64,000 nucleotides of DNA from Lunularia cruciata (taxonomy: Eukaryota > Streptophyta > Marchantiopsida > Lunulariales > Lunulariaceae), in contig OX419758.1 of the NCBI GenBank assembly GCA_948567375.1, forward strand, positions 32,245,001 to 32,309,000. The letters run 5' to 3'. Within the stretch, counting starts at the first letter, position 1, and every line of letters begins with the position of its first letter. The notes below the pieces were generated by a model, which was not told the DNA's origin, made no database searches, and saw only the letters and a program-made list of their open reading frames with translations. Shown here piece by piece: positions 59,036 to 64,000 of the stretch. The position numbers were made by a program, and so were the translations under genes.

Positions 59036-61430
59036 CGCATGAAATTTTGATTTGAGGTGGAATCACCGGTTCTAGAGAAGAATAGGGAGCATTGAATTGG
59101 ATGCAAAGATGTACAATTTCTAACAAATGTGGAAGTGAGATTATGCTATGCAGGTATTTGTTTCCTTTTTTTGACTGCTTACCTCTTCTGCGAATTCACA
59201 AGGAAAATTGAATGCAAGAGACGAAGATAACATCCACATATAGTTTGATAAATAATCGGAGTTAAAATTAAATTAAAATTGAAACATGAATCAAATTGAA
59301 CACAGAATTACAATTGAAACATGACGCATGAAACATGAGATTGTTTTAAACGTAGCGATGCTCATGGTTCTAATTATCAACATTATCATAAATCACATGT
59401 GTTTCTCGGTCGCACACTGGTTAAACTTCCAAAGAATCACACCCGACTAAATTCATCTACTTAACAAATTACTTCGAGATAACATCGACCGTGAGCAATT
59501 GTGGACAATTCTGACACGGACTTTTGATTGCTCTAAACTCAATCGATCGATCATTCCGGACCGTCACGCCGAGCTGATAATAAAAGGAGAGGTGTCCTGA
59601 CGCTTGTAATGGAGCTATGCTTTTGAACGGGTTGGTTTCGAGTCATACGTCTGCAGCATACTTCCCTACGGCTTGGGGCCGGACAAGTCTTTTAACTCTC
59701 AAGATCATGTAAATCCATGATCTCTCCGAAGCCTTCGTGTCGCTTGGCGTTTCACTACGCGATCTTTCGGGCACTGCTCCTCACGAGCGTCCTTCTTTCG
59801 GTTGTCCAAGGCACGATTCTGCTAGCTAAACTATATTGACCCCTGGTTTTGTTTTCTGTTGAGAGGCCTTTGTGAATTTCTTATCTCCAAGGGGATGGCC
59901 CTGCGAAATGTGCTCTGTCGGAGATGACTGTTAATAAGACCATTTTCTCATGTCCCCTTTTAATAAGACCTTCGTATGATCAATCTACAAACAGTAAAAA
60001 CGTGATTGAGAAAGCACACCACGAACGGAGGTCCATAGAAAATCCATGAGACGTGAGTTTCCGGTCAAATTTGTCGTGGGAATTTGGGAGACCTTGTATA
60101 GGTGTCTGATGTTTTTGTGTGGCTGTATTCACATGCCTTCTTGACCTGCAAAAACTAGAAAGTAGTATTGTATTGTAGTATTGTACCCTACATCTACATA
60201 TTGGAATGTGTAATCGAGCGATTTCTCTCACACACAGGATGCGCAGGTTCTAGCTATGGCAGACGAGGTTTGTTCAACAGGCGGAAATGTCCCCTACGAG
60301 TGTACCTTGGTGTCTGTTTCTGATTGGAAATTTCCTTGCTGTTAATGTAGAGCGATGTAAGTATCCTTGAACTTGGTGTCTTGTTTCTGATCGGAAGCTT
60401 GCTTGCCGTTAATGTAGAGCGAGGTAAGGATCCTGAATAGGGTAAAGATGATGTATCAAACATCCTACATGACATGACAACATGATGTATCCTAGCACTC
60501 AGCTTCCAGTCCCATGGAATAAACACTCACTTAACATTTTAAATTAAGGGCCCGGGAAAAGGTTGACACCTCTTCTCGCTACAGTGACACCACTCTACAA
60601 AGCAAGATTTGATTGATTTACTCACTCAACACATTTAATTAAGGACCGGTCTAAGTTGACACCCCTACTTCACAAAGCAGGATTTTGATTGGTTTATTGA
60701 TCCAATTTACTTCGCAATTTCAGTTCACAAGGTCGAGGTTCCGTTCTGCAACATCATCCGGTTTTGCATTTCTGACTGCACTATATTTCCTCTTGCACCA
60801 CTGTGTGCACAGGTAAGTATCTGCACAAACACACGATTGCATCTAAGAGGATATGATCTAAACTAAAGATAGTGTAATAAAATAACGAGATTCTCCTGAG
60901 GCTTTAGCACAAAAGACTCCAAAACATGCCCGTCAAGAATGAGCTGTACACAACCAGGCTATGGCTTTTTCCAAGTTCAAAATTGGAACTAAACTGAAGT
61001 TCCCTATGAATTTTGTGATTTATTCTTGTGCTATTGGTTGTATACGTGAATTCTAGTGATAAAATTATCCGATTCTCTTAAGGTGAATTAGTCTCAAAAG
61101 AACTACAATTGTCAAAAGTTTCTGGTTTTCTGGTCAATTGTGTTCACTTGCGTTTTTGACTTGGTGTCCAAGTGATATGTGCAAATCTCCTTCCTAAGCT
61201 AGGAATAGATTCTGGATTGCACATCTGCTTGAACCCAACAGACCTCTTCATGACGAGAGTCCTTTGCTCTAAGGTGAATAGCTAAAGACCATAGAATTTT
61301 GCTAACTCATTTCATTTACTTATGTCAAAGTAATAGACAATGTCCAAAACTGCTTCTTCGGTCCTTTTGTCTGAAGCATAGAAACTAAACTATAGGCTAC
61401 TTTGCAGTAGATTGTTCACTATATTACAAT
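59036..61430. other. Non-coding region with local duplications
   Basis: No gene is recognised. A duplication of about 65 bp lies at 60308-60435 (units both containing GTTAATGTAGAGCGA), and a diverged one of about 105 bp at 60535-60700 (both containing AGTTGACACC- or GGTTGACACC-like sequence and CAAAGCA-GATTT). Confidence 0.5.
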
Positions 61431-61431
61431 C

Positions 61432-61625
61432 ATAGATAGAGAATTCAACTTTGATTGCCTCAATTGCCTATTTCCATTTCAGTGGAATGCATCATACTGC
61501 AACCATCAAACAAAGAATTCAGCTTTGAGTGCCTCAATCACCCATTTCTATTTCAGTGAAATTGACTATTCTGCAATCATTGATAGAGAATTCAACTTTT
61601 AGTGCCTCAATTGCCCATGTCCATA
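61432..61625 (+). repeat. Three tandem units of about 74 bp
   Basis: Units aligned on GAATTCA at 61441, 61515 and 61588 share TTT-A-TGCCTCAAT-CC-AT and the following TTTCAGTG sequence, with about 10-15 percent divergence by eye. Confidence 0.88.
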
Positions 61626-61643
61626 TCACTTTTCACTGCTTTT

Positions 61644-61779
61644 GAATCTCATGGACTAATGCTCAAGGCCAACTCACGAGTTGCAATTACAAACTACTAA
61701 AGCTGGTGGAATCCCATTGGCTTTAGCGGTTTGTAGTTTCAACTCGTGAATTGGTCTTGAGCATTAGTCCATGAGATTC
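61644..61779. ncRNA. Long foldback: 60-nt arms, about 16-nt loop
   Basis: From GAATCTCATGGACTAATGCT at 61644 the left arm runs about 60 nt. The right arm, ending ...ATGAGATTC at 61779, is its complement with about six differences, two of them tolerated as G-U pairs. The terminal 25 bp are perfect. The size and pairing fit a plant microRNA or siRNA precursor or a small foldback transposon; nothing in the sequence decides between them. No target-site duplication is obvious. Confidence 0.55.
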
Positions 61780-62359
61780 ACCAGACCATCAATAATTTCT
61801 TTGATGTTCATCCAGGAAATAGGAAATATCTCCCAAAACAGCCAGTCCTTTATTGTACTACACAGTGACATGATATATGCCTTTATAGTGCCTACCTTAA
61901 AATTAGGGGGATTTTTAGTTAAACATAGATTCTAGAGCTTTTAAAGTAATTGAGTTAATAAGTCTTTGTAGTAAATTGTTGTCTTTGCAAACCACATTAG
62001 ACTATAAATATGTGGAGAAACTGTATAGTTTCTTATGTTGAGAGAACTTGATCTAGTACTCTAGTGCTGCTGGAATAATATAATACTCCTCTCCTCTTGA
62101 GGTGCAATGACAATGATATACGCCTAAATAACATATCAGTTGTACTAGACCATTTAAAATTCCATAACCTGAAGCTTTGGTGCCTTGAACTTACCCTTAC
62201 CCATACACTTACTCTTGAATTTATCCTATGTTATTGCTTCCAAAATTAGCACCTATATGACCATATGCTATTACTAGGGCTTTACACCACTTTTTTGTTC
62301 CTTTTCTACTTTCAACAGTCAACGTTAACTTCAAAAAATCTGCAACCTATAAAATCTGT

Positions 62360-63560
62360 GACAATGTCAATTTTGGATAATCTACTGCCTCCACAAGAAA
62401 AGGTGGTGTATAGCTCACTTGCTGAAGCACAAGCTGCAAGTGAGAACCATGCCATAGCTCATGGATACACAATAAGCTGTTTACATAGCAAAGTGTCAAA
62501 GATGGGAGATATGTAAAAAGTATGGTTGTATTGCATGCATGGCAAAGAGTACAAGAACAACCAAGTATACCTCATAAACAACAATAGGAAGTCAATCAAG
62601 CATGAAAGCACTTAATTTTTTGTGTGATGTTATCATTCAACAAGAAAAAAAGTGGCCAACAATGGTCTGTTTGAGTCAATAATAGCTTCCACAACCTCAA
62701 GGCCATTGAAGATTTTGCAGCATATTCCAAAGCTCACATTTTATTAAAAGCAAGCCTTGCAACAATTAAGCAGATGTCAAGCATTGGAGCATCTCCAAAG
62801 GTAGTTTTGAAAACCCTTGATCAACAACAACCTAATATTTACTTCATGGCCAAAGATATATACAAAGAATGAAACATGTAATTGGCAAGGAAAATGCCAA
62901 TTGAAGTCATACTAGATATGCTTCAAGAGGATGGAATTTGTCAAAATTATGCATAGGACATGAATGGGTGAGTCATTAAAAAAACATTTGCACCACCCAC
63001 AATAATTGCATTGGCCAAAGAGTTCCCAAATGTTCTTCCGCAAATCATTTCCATTGACCATGAGCTAGCCATCATGTCAGCAATTACAAGACTTTTTTCT
63101 TCTACCACAAATATTATTTGTGTATGGTACATTTCCAAAAACATTTTTGCAAATTTGAAGAAGAGCTTTGCCATGCAAGAACAATGAACAGAATTCCTTG
63201 GAGATTGGAATGCATTAGTTGCAAGTTTTGATGAAATTTCTTTCCAAGAGAGTTGGCATAGTATGCAATTGAAGTTTGAGGAGCATGGAAATGGTCATGT
63301 AATCTTGTACACCAAGAATACATGGATTGCCCACAGAGATAATTTTTTAATAGCTTAGAAAAATTCTGTCTAGCATCTTGGGCACCTTGTTACCTCACAC
63401 ATGGAAGGAAAACATTCTTCTCTCAAGAGTTGGATTTCCTTTGGAGATCTTAAAGATATGGTAGCAAAGCTCATGTATTTTGTTGAACATCAAGAGCATA
63501 CTATTTGCCAAAAATAGCATTTGATAGTGTACATACATTATTGAGCCTTACTCACCCCAT
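62360..63560 (+). pseudogene. MULE-type transposase remnant with FAR1-like N-terminus
   Basis: This encoded a Mutator-like transposase. The plus strand reads SLAEAQAASENHAIAHGY then VSKMGDM-KVWLYC near 62415-62530 (the FAR1/WRKY-GCM1-like DNA-binding start). SIGASPKVVLKTLDQ near 62780 and MPIEVILDMLQEDG near 62895 follow. The MULE catalytic core near 63010-63150 has IIALAKEFPNVLPQIISIDH (second Asp), LAIMSAITRLF and IICVWYISKNI. The conserved block holding the first catalytic Asp, expected between about 62940 and 63000, is missing or too eroded to see. TGA/TAG stops are scattered through the frame. Terminal inverted repeats were not found. Confidence 0.75.
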
Positions 63561-63658
63561 ACTGAGGAATATCTACTATAGGACTTGTTCTTTATACTAA
63601 AAAAGACAAATGATAAGCTATGTTAAGCACAACATTTAAGAAACATCATGGAATCCTA

Positions 63659-64000
63659 TAACAATCCCAAAGACAAAAGCACACAAGATTGGAACTTCCA
63701 AAAATCTTTGATGTCCTAAAGGAACATTGTGTCTTTATTATTTAGCAAAGAGGATTCACTCCAAGGGAGCTACACCCTTAGATTAGATACATGGATTGTT
63801 GTATCAACAAGCTACACCCTTAGATTGGGTATATGGATTGGTGACATGTTGAACTTTTTCCTATTTTGTTGGTCCAAATTTTTTTATCAAAGGCAATCTT
63901 TTAGGAATCTTTAAGTATGAAGCTCATAATAGTATAGACAAGATATTTTTGGAAAGATCTCAATGGGAAAGACATGGGGGATAAAAGGCAATGCATCCTT
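63659..64000 (-). mobile_element. LTR of the chromovirus 1 family, cut by the window end
   Basis: The plus strand follows the order seen in the solo LTR at 40.3-40.6 kb: CAAAGAGGATTC, the doubled CTACACCCTTAGATT block, GGTGACATGTTG, TTGTTGGTCCAA, AATCTTTTAGGAATCTT and GGAAAGATCTCAATGG. It is the 3' end of an LTR in minus orientation; whether a full element follows cannot be seen. Confidence 0.7.

Overview
The window is plant nuclear DNA that is mostly transposable-element debris, with one intact protein-coding gene. The evidence for a land plant is a secreted rhamnogalacturonate-lyase-type gene with a GT-AG intron, Ty3/gypsy chromoviruses primed from initiator tRNA-Met, and PIF/Harbinger, MULE and non-LTR remnants. 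The lyase is divergent from the flowering-plant sequences I know, and the non-LTR family resembles ones I associate with bryophytes, ferns and gymnosperms. A non-flowering plant with a TE-rich genome is therefore my best guess; the genus cannot be read from the sequence.

Layout. 1-21.3 kb is a nested stack. A decayed non-LTR retrotransposon (plus strand) is split by two chromoviruses: chromovirus 1 (plus, 2234-12699) and chromovirus 2 (minus, 12906-20735). Each chromovirus is itself interrupted, the first by a 3.8-kb segment carrying a decayed antisense coiled-coil gene, the second by about 2.2 kb. 21.3-24.9 kb holds further minus-strand remnants of the same non-LTR superfamily. 24.9-31.4 kb is low-copy, largely non-coding DNA with several tiny insertions of the non-LTR 3' end, one flanked by a perfect 13-bp target-site duplication. 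31,490-33,862 is the lyase gene. 33.9-36.5 kb is non-coding with a 146-bp tandem duplication. 36.5-44.7 kb contains a PIF/Harbinger transposase remnant, a purine-rich tract, a solo LTR of the chromovirus 1 family and unidentified decayed coding fragments between two patches of short GCACATAC-like repeats. 44.7-57 kb is low-copy DNA with two compact hairpins and no gene I can identify. 57.1-59.0 kb is a second minus-strand copy of the outer non-LTR element. It lacks both chromovirus insertions and so preserves both empty sites. 59-62.3 kb is non-coding with tandem repeats and a long 136-nt foldback. 62.3-64 kb holds a broken MULE-type transposase and the start of another chromovirus 1-family LTR.

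How the parts relate. The lyase is the only gene likely to be functional; it should act on pectin in the cell wall. Everything else records transposition: the non-LTR element came first, chromoviruses landed in it, and smaller segments landed in them. Decay is by point mutation (many premature TAG/TGA codons at Gln, Arg or Trp positions, as expected for methylated-cytosine deamination) and small indels. All family assignments are from motifs read by eye; no database search was run.
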